In this document: in pieces, positions 16,714 to 25,618 of the stretch
Position numbering within the stretch: the stretch's first letter is position 1
How the letters are laid out: each line of letters opens with the position of its first letter
Notes under the pieces: generated by a model
The model's input: the letters and a program-made list of their open reading frames with translations, nothing else
What the model was told of the DNA's origin: nothing
Databases searched by the model: none
Source: Ornithinimicrobium avium
GTDB taxonomy: Bacteria > Actinomycetota > Actinomycetes > Actinomycetales > Dermatophilaceae
Reading direction: 5' to 3'
DNA: 64,000 nt
NCBI RefSeq assembly: GCF_003351765.1
Contig: NZ_CP031229.1
Coordinates: forward strand, 434,001 to 498,000
Position numbers and translations under genes: made by a program

Positions 16714-18546
16714 ATGTCCGTCCACAGCCGACCGGTACCCAGGCCCACTGCCAGCAGGGCGGTGCTGCGTCGTGGCCTGGGCGTCATCGTCGCAGGCATC
16801 CGGACCGAGCCCAGACCGTTCGCGGTGGCCGTGGTGGGGTCGGTGCTGTGGGCCGCCGCGACGGTCGGGACGGCCGGGGCGATCGGCTGGGTGACCGACC
16901 ACGTCATCCAGCCGGCGGTGCAGGAGCGCAGCGTGTCCGCGTCCGGGCTCTGGACGATCTTCGGGGTGCTGGCCGCGGTGCTCGTCGTCAACGTGGTCGG
17001 CGTGATCCTGCGGCGGGTCTACGCCACCATCGCCGGGTTCAACCTGCAGGCACGGTACCGGCGCCGGGTGACGCGCCAGTACCTGCGGCTGCCGCTCTCC
17101 TGGCACCACGCCCACCCCTCCGGCCAGCTGCTGTCCAACGCCCACGCCGACATCGAGGCCACCTGGCAGGTGTTCAACCCGCTGCCGATGGCGATCGGCG
17201 TGCTCTTCATGCTCGTCATCGCCGGGGTGATGATGGTCGTCGTCGACCCGTTCCTGGCCTTCGTCGGCCTGCTCGTCTTCCCCGGGCTCTTCCTGGCCAA
17301 CCTCGTCTTCCAGCAGTTCATGTCCCCGCGGATCACCCGTGCCCAGCAGCTGCGGGCCGAGGTGGCCGAGGTGGCCCACGAGTCCTTCGAGGCGGGCCTG
17401 CTGGTCAAGGCGATGGGCCGCGAGGAGGAGGAGACGGAGCGCTTCGCCCGCTCCACCTACGCCCTGCGCGACTCGCTCATCCAGGTCGGGCGCACCCGCG
17501 GCACGTTCGAGCCGGTGATCGAGGCGATCCCGACCCTGGGCACCCTCGCGCTGCTGGGCGTGGGCACATGGCAGGTCTCCCGCGGCGTGCTGGACGCGGC
17601 CCAGGTGGTGCAGATGGCGTATCTGTTCTCGCTGCTCGCCTTCCCGGTCCGTTCGTTGGGCTGGGTGCTGGCGGAGATCCCGCGCTCGGTCGTCGGCCAC
17701 GACCGGGTCCAGCACGTCCTGGAGTCCGAGGGCGCCATGGAGTACGGGCCCGCCGCGCTGCCCGACGAGCAGGGCCCGGCCCGGTCGGCCCTCTCCGGCG
17801 TCACCTACCGCCACCACGGCGAGGAGGACCCCACGCTGCACGACGTGAACCTGGTGGTGGAGGCGGGCACGACGACCGCGCTCGTCGGCCCGACCGGTTC
17901 GGGCAAGTCGACGCTGGTCAACCTCAGCCTGCGGCTGGTCGACCCCCAGGGCGGGCTCGTCGAGCTGGACGAGGTCGACGTGCGGGAGCTGGCGCAGGGC
18001 GTGATCCCGGGTGCGGCGACGCTCGTGGCCCAGCAGACCTTCATGTTCGACGACACGGTGCGCGGCAACGTCACCCTGGGCGAGGAGGCCACGGACGCCT
18101 CCGTGTGGGAGGCGCTGCGCATCGCGCAGGCCGACGTCTTCGTCGGCGCCATGCCGCACGGGCTGGACACCGTCATCGGCGAACGGGGCGGCAACCTCTC
18201 CGGCGGGCAGCGGCAGCGGATCGCCCTGGCCCGGGCGGTCTGGCGGCGCCCGCGCCTGCTCGTCCTCGACGACGCCACGAGCGCGGTCGACCCGGCGGTC
18301 GAGCAGGCCATCCTCGCCGGGCTGCGCGAGGCCAGGGCCGGGACGACGGTCCTCGTCGTCGCCTACCGGATGGCCACGATCATGCTGGCCGACGAGGTCG
18401 TCTACGTCGAGCAGGGCAGGGTCGTGGACCAGGGGAGCCACGAGGACCTGCTGCACCGCTGCGCCGGCTACGCCGACCTCGTGCAGGCCTACGCCCGCGA
18501 GGCGGCCGACCGGGCCGCCGTCGAGCGGTCGGAGGAGCGGTCATGA
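16714..18546 (+). CDS. ABC exporter half-transporter with degenerate ATPase site
   Basis: This 610-residue type IV exporter subunit has six membrane helices (about residues 30-315) and a C-terminal ATPase domain. Walker A is GPTGSGKST near 392 and the signature is LSGGQRQRIALARA near 495. The Walker B Asp519 is followed by Asp520 instead of the catalytic Glu (LVLDDATSAVD), and the switch His is replaced by Tyr551 (VVAYRMAT). These changes mark the non-hydrolysing partner of heterodimeric exporters such as TM287/TM288. AGGAGG lies 11 bases before the ATG. The stop overlaps the next subunit's ATG (ATGA). The substrate is unknown. Confidence 0.9.
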   Translation: MSVHSRPVPRPTASRAVLRRGLGVIVAGIRTEPRPFAVAVVGSVLWAAATVGTAGAIGWVTDHVIQPAVQERSVSASGLWTIFGVLAAVLVVNVVGVILRRVYATIAGFNLQARYRRRVTRQYLRLPLSWHHAHPSGQLLSNAHADIEATWQVFNPLPMAIGVLFMLVIAGVMMVVVDPFLAFVGLLVFPGLFLANLVFQQFMSPRITRAQQLRAEVAEVAHESFEAGLLVKAMGREEEETERFARSTYALRDSLIQVGRTRGTFEPVIEAIPTLGTLALLGVGTWQVSRGVLDAAQVVQMAYLFSLLAFPVRSLGWVLAEIPRSVVGHDRVQHVLESEGAMEYGPAALPDEQGPARSALSGVTYRHHGEEDPTLHDVNLVVEAGTTTALVGPTGSGKSTLVNLSLRLVDPQGGLVELDEVDVRELAQGVIPGAATLVAQQTFMFDDTVRGNVTLGEEATDASVWEALRIAQADVFVGAMPHGLDTVIGERGGNLSGGQRQRIALARAVWRRPRLLVLDDATSAVDPAVEQAILAGLREARAGTTVLVVAYRMATIMLADEVVYVEQGRVVDQGSHEDLLHRCAGYADLVQAYAREAADRAAVERSEERS

Positions 18547-20405
18547 GCGCGAGGAGGGGCAAGGGACGCGACGCGGAGGACGAGGCGGCGGTGGAGCACG
18601 GACGGACGGTGAGCAGCCGGATCGAGGCGCAGAGCGGGCTGAGCACCATGGGCACCCTGCGGCGCGGGCTCGAGCTCTCCCCGGAGCTGCGCGGCGGGTT
18701 GGCCATCACCGTGGTCCTCGCGGTGCTCGCGACCGTGGGACGCGTGATCATCCCGTTCGTGGTCCAGCAGACGACCGACAACGGCATCCTCGCCGAGGGC
18801 GGCCCCGACATCGGCTTCGTGCTGCGGGCCATCGCCGCTGCCGCCGGTGTCGTCGTGGTCACCAGCCTGGCTCAGTACCTGGTCAACGTCCGGCTGTTCA
18901 TCGCGGCCGAGTCCGGCCTGGCGACCCTGCGGCTCAGGGCGTTCCGGCACATCCACGACCTGTCGGTGCTGACCCAGAGCACCGAGCGGCGCGGCTCGCT
19001 GGTCTCCCGGGTGACCAGCGACGTCGACACGATCTCGATGTTCGTGCAGTTCGGCGGCCTCATGCTGCTGATCTCCTCGGCGCAGATCATGCTGGCCACC
19101 GTCCTGATGCTGGTGTACAGCCCGCTGCTGGCCCTGGTCGTCTACCTGTGCTTCGTGCCCCTCGTCTTCCTCGTGCGCTGGTTCCAGCCGCAGCTGGGGG
19201 AGGCCTACGGGCTGGTCAGGGCGCGCGTGGGCGACGTGCTCGGCGCGGTCAGCGAGTCGATCGTCGGTGCGGTGACGATCCGCTCCTACGGGGTCGAGGA
19301 GCGCACCGCCGAGCGGCTCGACACCGCGATCGAGAGCCACCGCCGCTCGGCCATCAGGGCTCAGATCCGCTCGGTCATGGCCTTCGTCTCCGGCCAGGCC
19401 TTCGCGGGGCTGACCACCGCGGTGGTCCTGGTGATCGGCACCTGGCTGGCCGTGCAGGGCCAGGTGACCCTCGGACAGCTGCTGGCCTTCCTCTTCCTGG
19501 TCAACCTGTTCACCCAGCCGGTGCTCATGGCCACCGAGATCCTCAACGAGCTGCAGAACGCCGTCGCCGGCTGGCGCAGGGTCATCGGGGTCATCGACAC
19601 CCCGGCCGACGTCGCCGACCCGGGCGCCGCGGGCGTGCACCAGGGGCGTGGCCCGATCGAGGTGCGCTTCGAGGAGGTGTCCTACGCCTACCCGGGCGGC
19701 GAGCCGGTCCTGCGCGACGTCGACCTGCGCATCGAGCCGCACACCAGGGTGGCGATCGTCGGTGAGACCGGCTCGGGCAAGACCACGATGGCCCGGCTGC
19801 TGACGCGGCTCATGGACCCCACCGAGGGGCGGGTCCTGCTCGACGGCGTCGACCTGCGCCGGATCGCCTTCGGCTCGCTGCGGCGGCGCGTGGTGCTCGT
19901 CCCTCAGGAGGGCTTCCTCTTCGACGCCGACATCCTGACCAACATCCGCTTCGGCCGGCCCGAGGCCACCGACGACGAGATCGCGCTCGCGGTCACCGAG
20001 CTCGGACTGGACCCCTGGGTCGACGGGCTGCCGCACGGGGTGCACACCCAGGTGGGCCAGCGCGGCGAGTCGTTGTCGGCGGGCGAGCGCCAGCTGGTCG
20101 CGATCGCGCGCGCCTACCTGGCCGACCCCGACCTGCTCGTCCTGGACGAGGCCACCAGCGCCGTCGACCCGGCCACCGAGGTCCGCGTCCAGCGCGCCCT
20201 CGAGGGGCTGACCCGTGGCCGCACGTCCGTGGCGATCGCGCACCGACTCTCCACCGCGGAGGCCGCCGACCTGGTGGTCGTGGTCGACCGGGGCCGGATC
20301 GTCGAGCTCGGGCACCACCGCGACCTGGTCGGCCTCGGCGGCGTCTATACCCGCATGCACGACTCCTGGTCGGCCCAGCAGCGCACCGGCGGCTCCCTGC
20401 CGTGA
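18543..20405 (+). CDS. ABC exporter half-transporter, catalytically complete partner
   Basis: This 620-residue partner of the preceding subunit has a polar N-terminal tail of about 45 residues, six membrane helices and an ATPase domain. Its Walker A is GETGSGKTT, its signature LSAGERQLVAIARA, its Walker B LLVLDEATSAVD with catalytic Glu536, and its H-loop His567 (AIAHRLST). The complete site here against the degenerate one upstream predicts an asymmetric heterodimer. It could export a drug, lipid or peptide; nothing in the context settles this. Its stop overlaps the start of the Trp-associated membrane gene, so all may be cotranscribed. Confidence 0.92.
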   Translation: MSARRGKGRDAEDEAAVEHGRTVSSRIEAQSGLSTMGTLRRGLELSPELRGGLAITVVLAVLATVGRVIIPFVVQQTTDNGILAEGGPDIGFVLRAIAAAAGVVVVTSLAQYLVNVRLFIAAESGLATLRLRAFRHIHDLSVLTQSTERRGSLVSRVTSDVDTISMFVQFGGLMLLISSAQIMLATVLMLVYSPLLALVVYLCFVPLVFLVRWFQPQLGEAYGLVRARVGDVLGAVSESIVGAVTIRSYGVEERTAERLDTAIESHRRSAIRAQIRSVMAFVSGQAFAGLTTAVVLVIGTWLAVQGQVTLGQLLAFLFLVNLFTQPVLMATEILNELQNAVAGWRRVIGVIDTPADVADPGAAGVHQGRGPIEVRFEEVSYAYPGGEPVLRDVDLRIEPHTRVAIVGETGSGKTTMARLLTRLMDPTEGRVLLDGVDLRRIAFGSLRRRVVLVPQEGFLFDADILTNIRFGRPEATDDEIALAVTELGLDPWVDGLPHGVHTQVGQRGESLSAGERQLVAIARAYLADPDLLVLDEATSAVDPATEVRVQRALEGLTRGRTSVAIAHRLSTAEAADLVVVVDRGRIVELGHHRDLVGLGGVYTRMHDSWSAQQRTGGSLP

Positions 20406-20920
20406 GGGGACCGACGGCCGCGGCGCTCGCCCTGGCGGCGTGCGGTCTCCTGCTGCTCGGCGTCGGCCAGCCCTGGGCCACCGCCCTCACCCAGGCCGCG
20501 CCCGGCGCACCACGGTGGCCCGGCACGGTCAGCGGCGCGGAGCTGGTCCCGTGGCTGGGCCCGGTCGTCCTCGTGGCCGGCCTGTGCGTGGTCGCCGGGC
20601 TGGCGGGTCTCGTCCGGGCCAGGTACGCCGCGCTCCCCGTCCTCGCCATCGCGCTCCTCGGCACGGTCCTCGCGCTCACCCGCGCCGGACGGACCGGGGA
20701 GGGGACCGTGTCCTCGCACCCCACCGCCTGGCCGTGGGTCGCGCTCGGCAGCGCCCTCGTCGCGCTCCTCGCCGTCGTGCTGTGGCGCCCCGAGCGGGTC
20801 CGTCCCGACCGACCGGCGGGCCCGCGGTCCGGGCCCGGTGCCGGGTGGGAGCAGGAGCGGCGGCGCACCGAGCGGGTGTGGCTCGAGCTGAGCAGGGGAG
20901 AGGAACCGGACGAGCGGTGA
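20402..20920 (+). CDS. Trp-operon-associated membrane protein (TIGR02234-like)
   Basis: This 172-residue protein has four hydrophobic segments: about residues 5-23, 48-70, 77-92 and 110-128. It starts with a GTG overlapping the exporter stop. Small four-helix proteins of this kind are found just upstream of trpC in most actinobacteria and are named after that position; their role is unknown. The second hydrophobic region, with the GTVSGAELVPWLGPVVLVAG stretch, is the recognisable family signature. The C-terminus is polar and charged. Usually trpE precedes this gene, but here the ABC exporter does. Confidence 0.75.
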   Translation: MRGPTAAALALAACGLLLLGVGQPWATALTQAAPGAPRWPGTVSGAELVPWLGPVVLVAGLCVVAGLAGLVRARYAALPVLAIALLGTVLALTRAGRTGEGTVSSHPTAWPWVALGSALVALLAVVLWRPERVRPDRPAGPRSGPGAGWEQERRRTERVWLELSRGEEPDER

Positions 20921-20975
20921 CGGGCCGGACACGGCGACCGGCGCGGGGGTGGGCCCGGCGGGGTGCTCCGGCTGG

Positions 20976-20981
20976 CACAAT
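20976..20981 (+). promoter_or_regulatory. Possible extended -10 (TGGCACAAT) for the HGxxPAAW gene
   Basis: CACAAT preceded by TGG forms an extended -10 in a very GC-rich gap. The predicted start lies about 42 bases before the ATG of the next gene, which has a normal AAGGAG site. The same kind of element is seen before the terC riboswitch. Confidence 0.4.
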
Positions 20982-21030
20982 GGGACCGACCACGCCCCGG
21001 GCCAGCGCGCCCCGTCCGCAAGGAGCACCG

Positions 21031-21246
21031 ATGCACGACGACGACGACAACCACGGCCAAAGCCCGGCAGCCTGGGTCTCGGTGGCCGTCATGGTCCTCG
21101 CCGCCGCCGTCGCCTGCTACGCCGCGGTCTTCGGTCCCACGACGATGCTGTGGGGCGGGATCGTGGTCTTCCTCGCCGGCGGCGTGATGTGGTACTTCCT
21201 GGAGCGCTTCGGCCTCGGGGCGGCCGGGTCCGGTCACGAGCGCTGA
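21031..21246 (+). CDS. HGxxPAAW family small membrane protein
   Basis: This 71-residue protein shows the motif HGQSPAAW at residues 8-15, directly followed by two membrane helices (about 16-33 and 39-57). This is the actinobacterial HGxxPAAW family, of unknown function, typically located between the Trp-associated membrane gene and trpC, as here. AAGGAG sits five bases before the ATG. The N-terminus is very acidic (MHDDDDNHG). Confidence 0.85.
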   Translation: MHDDDDNHGQSPAAWVSVAVMVLAAAVACYAAVFGPTTMLWGGIVVFLAGGVMWYFLERFGLGAAGSGHER

Positions 21247-21332
21247 CCCGACCGACGACCGGAGGCACCCGACCGGGCGCGGCGCTGCCGCCCGGCGCCA
21301 CCCCGAGGGCCCGGTCCGCGTCCACGGCCGTC

Positions 21333-21338
21333 TAGGCT
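21333..21338 (+). promoter_or_regulatory. Candidate leaderless -10 element of trpC (TAGGCT, 6 bases before GTG)
   Basis: TAGGCT lies six bases before GTG 21345, and no Shine-Dalgarno is visible. This would give trpCBA its own leaderless transcript. I see no leader peptide or attenuator upstream. Confidence 0.5.
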
Positions 21339-21344
21339 TGGGCC

Positions 21345-22181
21345 GTGGCGACAGTGCTTGAGCAGATCATCCAGGGGGTCCGCGAGGACCTGGCGCAGCG
21401 ACGTGCCGCGCTGCCGCTCGAGGCGCTCCAGGAGCGGGCCGGCGCGACGCCCTCCCCCCTGGACGCGGTGGCGCACCTCGCCCCGCGGACCGGCGTCCAC
21501 GTCATCGCCGAGGTCAAGCGCAGCAGCCCCAGCAAGGGCGCGCTCGCGGCCATCGCCGACCCCGCCTCCCTCGCGGCCGACTACGCGGCCGGCGGCGCGA
21601 GCGCCATCAGCGTCCTCACCGAGCGGCGACGCTTCGGCGGTTCGCTGGCCGACCTGGATGCCGTGCGGGGCAGGGTCGAGGTCCCGGTCCTGCGCAAGGA
21701 CTTCGTGGTCGACCCCTACCAGGTGTGGGAGGCCAGGGCTCACGGCGCGGACCTGGTCCTGCTCATCGTGGCCGCGCTGCCGCAGCCGGTGCTCGTCGGC
21801 CTGCTGGAGCGGGTCGAGTCGCTGGGCATGCACGCGCTGGTGGAGGCGCACGACGAGGAGGAGGTGCGCCGCGCGGTCGACGCCGGCGCCCGGATCGTCG
21901 GCGTCAACAACCGTGATCTGAAGACCCTCGAGGTGGACCGCTCCACCTTCCCAAGGGTCGCCCGGCACGTGCCCGAGGACCTGGTGCTGGTGGGGGAGTC
22001 CGGGGTGCGCGGCCCGCTCGACGTGCTGACCATGGCTGAGGCGGGGGCGCACGCCGTCCTCGTCGGAGAGGCGCTCGTCACCGGGAAGCGACCCCGGGAG
22101 GCGGTCGGTGAGCTGCTCGCCGCGGCCGCCCACCCCGCGGTGCACACGGACGGCACGGCGCGGCGCGAGGGGCGCCCGTGA
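21345..22181 (+). CDS. trpC: Indole-3-glycerol phosphate synthase
   Basis: The enzyme closes the indole ring in tryptophan synthesis. Its motifs are intact: [13 protein letters not shown] with the catalytic Glu and Lys, [25 protein letters not shown] with the catalytic Lys, [15 protein letters not shown], and VGESGVRG near the end. The 278-residue length is normal. GTG at 21345 is preceded by a TAGGCT hexamer and no ribosome binding site, which suggests leaderless translation. The stop overlaps the trpB start (GTGA). Confidence 0.97.
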   Translation: MATVLEQIIQGVREDLAQRRAALPLEALQERAGATPSPLDAVAHLAPRTGVHVIAEVKRSSPSKGALAAIADPASLAADYAAGGASAISVLTERRRFGGSLADLDAVRGRVEVPVLRKDFVVDPYQVWEARAHGADLVLLIVAALPQPVLVGLLERVESLGMHALVEAHDEEEVRRAVDAGARIVGVNNRDLKTLEVDRSTFPRVARHVPEDLVLVGESGVRGPLDVLTMAEAGAHAVLVGEALVTGKRPREAVGELLAAAAHPAVHTDGTARREGRP

Positions 22182-23455
22182 GCGCCGGCACGGTGCCCGG
22201 CCGGTTCGGTGGCTTCGGCGGCCGGTTCGTGCCCGAGGCGCTGGTGGCGGCCCTGGACGAGCTCGAGACGGCCTGGCTGCAGGCACAGTCGGACCCGGAC
22301 TTCGGCGAGGAGCTGGCCAGGCTCCACCGTGACTACACCGGCCGGCCCAGCGCGCTGACCGAGGTGCCCCGGTTCGCCGAGCACGCTGGCGGCGCCCGGG
22401 TGTTCCTCAAGCGCGAGGACCTCAACCACACCGGGTCGCACAAGATCAACAACGTCCTGGGCCAGGCCCTGCTGACCGTGCGGATGGGCAAGCGCCGCGT
22501 CATCGCCGAGACCGGCGCCGGGCAGCACGGCGTGGCGACGGCGACCGCCGCCGCGCTCATGGGCCTGGACTGCGTGGTCTACATGGGCGAGGTCGACACC
22601 CGGCGCCAGGCTCTCAACGTGGCCCGGATGCGCCTGCTCGGCGCCGAGGTGGTGCCCGTGGCCACCGGTAGCGCGACGCTGAAGGACGCCATCAACGAGG
22701 CGATGCGCGACTGGGTCACCAACGTCGACCACACCCACTACCTGCTCGGGACCGTCACCGGTCCGCACCCCTTCCCGACCATGGTCCGCGACTTCCACGC
22801 CATCATCGGCATCGAGGCCCGCGAGCAGATCCTCGAGCGGGTCGGACGGCTTCCCGACGCCGTCTGCGCCTGCGTCGGCGGCGGGTCGAACGCGATGGGG
22901 ATCTTCCACGCCTTCCGCGAGGACGACCAGGTGCGGCTGCACGGCTTCGAGGCCGGTGGCGAAGGGGTGGACAGCGGCCGCCACGCGGCCAGGTTCTCCG
23001 GCGGGGAGCCCGGCGTCCTCCACGGCGCCGCGACCTACGTCCTGCAGGACGAGGACGGTCAGACCCGTGAGACGCACTCGATCTCCGCCGGCCTGGACTA
23101 TCCCTCGGTCGGCCCCGAGCACGCCTACCTGCACGACACCGGTCGGGCGAGCTACGAGCCGGTCACCGACCAGGAGGCGATGGACGCCTTCGCGCTGCTC
23201 TGCCGCACCGAGGGGATCATCCCGGCTATCGAGAGCGCACATGCGCTGGCCGGGGCGCTGCGCGTGGGACGCGCACACCCCGCTCGGGAGGACGGCGAGG
23301 CACCCGTCGTGCTGGTCAACCTCTCCGGCCGCGGGGACAAGGACGTGGACACCGCCGCCCGGTGGTTCGGGCTGGTGGACGGCGAGGACCTGGTCGAGGC
23401 GGAGGAGCTGAGGGCCGCACGCCCGGTCACCGAGGGTGAGGGGAGCGGAGCATGA
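22178..23455 (+). CDS. trpB: Tryptophan synthase beta chain
   Basis: TrpB condenses indole with serine to give tryptophan, using pyridoxal phosphate. The N-terminus [13 protein letters not shown], the PLP lysine in [13 protein letters not shown], the [12 protein letters not shown] loop, [10 protein letters not shown] for phosphate binding and the C-terminal NLSGRGDKD are all present. The 425-residue length is normal for the TrpB1 type that works with TrpA. It begins within the trpC stop and ends within the trpA start (ATGA), so the three genes are translationally coupled. Confidence 0.98.
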   Translation: MSAGTVPGRFGGFGGRFVPEALVAALDELETAWLQAQSDPDFGEELARLHRDYTGRPSALTEVPRFAEHAGGARVFLKREDLNHTGSHKINNVLGQALLTVRMGKRRVIAETGAGQHGVATATAAALMGLDCVVYMGEVDTRRQALNVARMRLLGAEVVPVATGSATLKDAINEAMRDWVTNVDHTHYLLGTVTGPHPFPTMVRDFHAIIGIEAREQILERVGRLPDAVCACVGGGSNAMGIFHAFREDDQVRLHGFEAGGEGVDSGRHAARFSGGEPGVLHGAATYVLQDEDGQTRETHSISAGLDYPSVGPEHAYLHDTGRASYEPVTDQEAMDAFALLCRTEGIIPAIESAHALAGALRVGRAHPAREDGEAPVVLVNLSGRGDKDVDTAARWFGLVDGEDLVEAEELRAARPVTEGEGSGA

Positions 23456-24261
23456 GCGCGCTGGAGCAGGTGTTCGCCCGGTGCCGCGACGAGGAGCGCG
23501 CGGCCCTGGTCGCCTACCTGCCGGCCGGCTACCCGGACCTGGCGACCTCGGTCGCCGCCGTGCGCGCCGCCGCGGAGGCCGGAGCCGACGTCGTCGAGGT
23601 GGGAGTTCCCTACACAGACCCCCTCATGGACGGCCCGGTCATCCAGCGCGCCGCCAGCCAGGCGCTGGCCGGCGGGTTCCGGCTCGCCCACATCTTCGAG
23701 GTGGTGCGCGCGGTGCAGGAGGCCGGCGCTGTGCCGGTCGTCATGTCCTACTGGAACCCGGTCCTGCGCTACGGCGTCGAGCGGTTCGCCGCCGACCTGG
23801 CCGCGGCCGGGGGTGCCGGACTGATCACGCCGGACCTGATCCCCGACGAGGCCGGCGCGTGGCGGTCCGCCGCCGAGGAGCACCGGCTCGACCCCGTGTT
23901 CCTCGTGGCGCCCAGTTCCACCGACGCGCGGCTGGCGATGACGGCCGCCGCCTGCCGGGGGTTCGTCTACGTGGCCTCGACCATGGGGGTCACCGGGACG
24001 CGGACGAGCGTCGGCACCGGGGCCGCCGAGCTGATCCGACGCATGCGGTCGCTGACCGAGCTGCCGCTGTGCGTGGGGCTGGGCGTGAGCACCCGCGAGC
24101 AGGCCGCGGAGGTGGCCGCGTTCGCCGACGGCGTGATCGTGGGCTCGGCCCTGGTCGCCGCGGTGGCCCAGGACCCCACGCTCGAGCGGCTGCGCTCCGT
24201 GGTCGGCGAGCTCGCCGACGGGGTGCGGGCCGGTCGGCAGGAGGGGGGGACGGCGCGGTGA
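23452..24261 (+). CDS. trpA: Tryptophan synthase alpha chain
   Basis: TrpA cleaves indole-3-glycerol phosphate to indole, which is channelled to TrpB. The [13 protein letters not shown] strand, the catalytic Glu in [16 protein letters not shown] with the catalytic Asp a few residues later, and the VTGTRTSVG phosphate loop are visible. The 269-residue length is normal. In many relatives lgt follows trpA; here a MauE-like gene begins inside the trpA stop codon. Confidence 0.97.
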   Translation: MSALEQVFARCRDEERAALVAYLPAGYPDLATSVAAVRAAAEAGADVVEVGVPYTDPLMDGPVIQRAASQALAGGFRLAHIFEVVRAVQEAGAVPVVMSYWNPVLRYGVERFAADLAAAGGAGLITPDLIPDEAGAWRSAAEEHRLDPVFLVAPSSTDARLAMTAAACRGFVYVASTMGVTGTRTSVGTGAAELIRRMRSLTELPLCVGLGVSTREQAAEVAAFADGVIVGSALVAAVAQDPTLERLRSVVGELADGVRAGRQEGGTAR

Positions 24262-24791
24262 GCGCGCCCGTCGACCAGCCGCGCACCGGGCCCGTGCGTG
24301 CCGCACGCCCACCGGCACGGCGGCCCCCGCGCGGGTGGACCGGTGCAGTCGGCCTGGTCGCTCGGCTGGTGCTCGGCGGCGTGCTGCTCGCGGCCGGCTG
24401 GCTCAAGGTCACCGACGTCACGTCCTCGGTGCAGAGCGTGGTGGCCTACGAGCTGTTCAGCTACGAGGTGTCCCGGATCGTCGGCACGATGCTGCCGGTC
24501 GTGGAGATCGCCGTGGGGCTGCTGCTCATCACGGGTCTGCTCACGCGCGCCAGCGCGGTCGTCGGCGCGGCCCTGATGATCGTCTTCATCGCCGGCATCG
24601 CCTCGGCCTGGGCGCGCGGCCTGAGCATCGACTGCGGATGCTTCGGCACCGGCGGACCCATCGACCCCGAGGACACCCGATACCTGTCCGAGATCCTGCG
24701 GGACCTCGGTCTGCTCGCGCTCGCCGGCTGGCTCGTCGTGCGCCCCCGTACCCCCTTCTCCCTGGACCAGCTGCTCTTGAAAGGCCGTTGA
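24258..24791 (+). CDS. MauE/DoxX-family redox-associated membrane protein
   Basis: This 177-residue protein has four predicted helices: around residues 29-48, 67-89, 90-112 and 144-158. The LVLGGVLLAAGWLKVTD motif is typical of DoxX/MauE, and a CGCFG motif near residue 131 could pass electrons. MauE-type proteins support disulfide chemistry in the cell envelope. The gene overlaps trpA (GTGA) and is followed three bases later by a DsbA-like gene, so the pair probably works in oxidative folding. Confidence 0.82.
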   Translation: MSAPVDQPRTGPVRAARPPARRPPRGWTGAVGLVARLVLGGVLLAAGWLKVTDVTSSVQSVVAYELFSYEVSRIVGTMLPVVEIAVGLLLITGLLTRASAVVGAALMIVFIAGIASAWARGLSIDCGCFGTGGPIDPEDTRYLSEILRDLGLLALAGWLVVRPRTPFSLDQLLLKGR

Positions 24792-24793
24792 CC

Positions 24794-25519
24794 ATGCCTC
24801 GTCCTCCCGCCCCTCCGGTCAAGCCGGTCGCCGCCAAGGGTCCTTCCATGGGTCTGATCGGTGGCGTCGTCGTCCTCGTCGTGGCCCTCATCGCCGTCCT
24901 GGTCTGGGCAGCGAGCCGGGGCGGTGGCCTGGACGCCGTCGGCAGCAGCAGCACGCTCCCGGAGGGCGGCGGCGTGAGCGTGGGGCCGGGCGTCGACGCG
25001 GACGTCACGCAGGTGCGCGTCTACGAGGACTTCCAGTGCCCCTGGTGCGGCAGGCTGGAGGCCTCGGTCGGCGAAGCGCTCTCGGACAAGGCGGTCGCCG
25101 GGGACATCAACCTGACCTACCAGATCATGTCCTTCCTCGACGGTGCCTCCAGCGACCGTTCCTCCACGCGCGCCGCCAACGCCGCCCTCTGCGCCGACGA
25201 CGCCGGCGTCTTCGTACCCTTCCACGCCGCGGTCTACGCCAACCAGCCGCCCGAGGGGCAGGGCTACCGTGACGAGCAGTTCGTCGGCTGGGCGAAGGAG
25301 GCCGGGCTCTCGGGCACCGAGCTGGACACCTTCAGCTCGTGCGTCAGCGACCTGACCCACGAGGACTACGTCCAGGCGATGCAGGAGCGCGCGAACAAGG
25401 ACGGCGTGACCTCCACCCCCACCGTGGTGGTCAACGGCAGCACCCTCAGCCAGGAGGAGATGAGCTCCCTGCTGCAGGACCCCTCCTCGCTCGACGGCAT
25501 CCTGGAGTCCCACTCCTGA
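24794..25519 (+). CDS. Membrane-anchored DsbA/thioredoxin-fold protein
   Basis: This 241-residue protein is anchored by one N-terminal helix (about residues 19-38) and carries an extracytoplasmic DsbA-like domain. The active site is CPWC within EDFQCPWCGRLE near residue 82. The cis-proline region is GVTSTPTVVVNG. Such proteins oxidise or shuffle disulfides in exported proteins. GAAAGG lies upstream of the ATG. Together with the preceding MauE-like gene it forms a redox pair, which the MauE membrane protein may recycle. Confidence 0.88.
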   Translation: MPRPPAPPVKPVAAKGPSMGLIGGVVVLVVALIAVLVWAASRGGGLDAVGSSSTLPEGGGVSVGPGVDADVTQVRVYEDFQCPWCGRLEASVGEALSDKAVAGDINLTYQIMSFLDGASSDRSSTRAANAALCADDAGVFVPFHAAVYANQPPEGQGYRDEQFVGWAKEAGLSGTELDTFSSCVSDLTHEDYVQAMQERANKDGVTSTPTVVVNGSTLSQEEMSSLLQDPSSLDGILESHS

Positions 25520-25605
25520 GCCTGGACGGACCTGGCCACGAGGTCGGTGGACCGGGGGATGACCGACGTCAGACCTCCGCGTCTTTGCGCAGCTGTGGCG
25601 GCGTC

Positions 25606-25611
25606 TAGGGT
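25606..25611 (+). promoter_or_regulatory. Candidate leaderless -10 element of pyk (TAGGGT, 7 bases before ATG)
   Basis: TAGGGT ends seven bases before the pyk ATG, with no ribosome binding site between. It is the same arrangement and hexamer as at rpe. Confidence 0.5.
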
Positions 25612-25618
25612 GGGGACC

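Noticed and set aside
21247..21344. trp leader peptide or attenuator before trpC
   Set aside because: No short frame with clustered Trp codons and no terminator with a U-run is visible in the 98-base gap.
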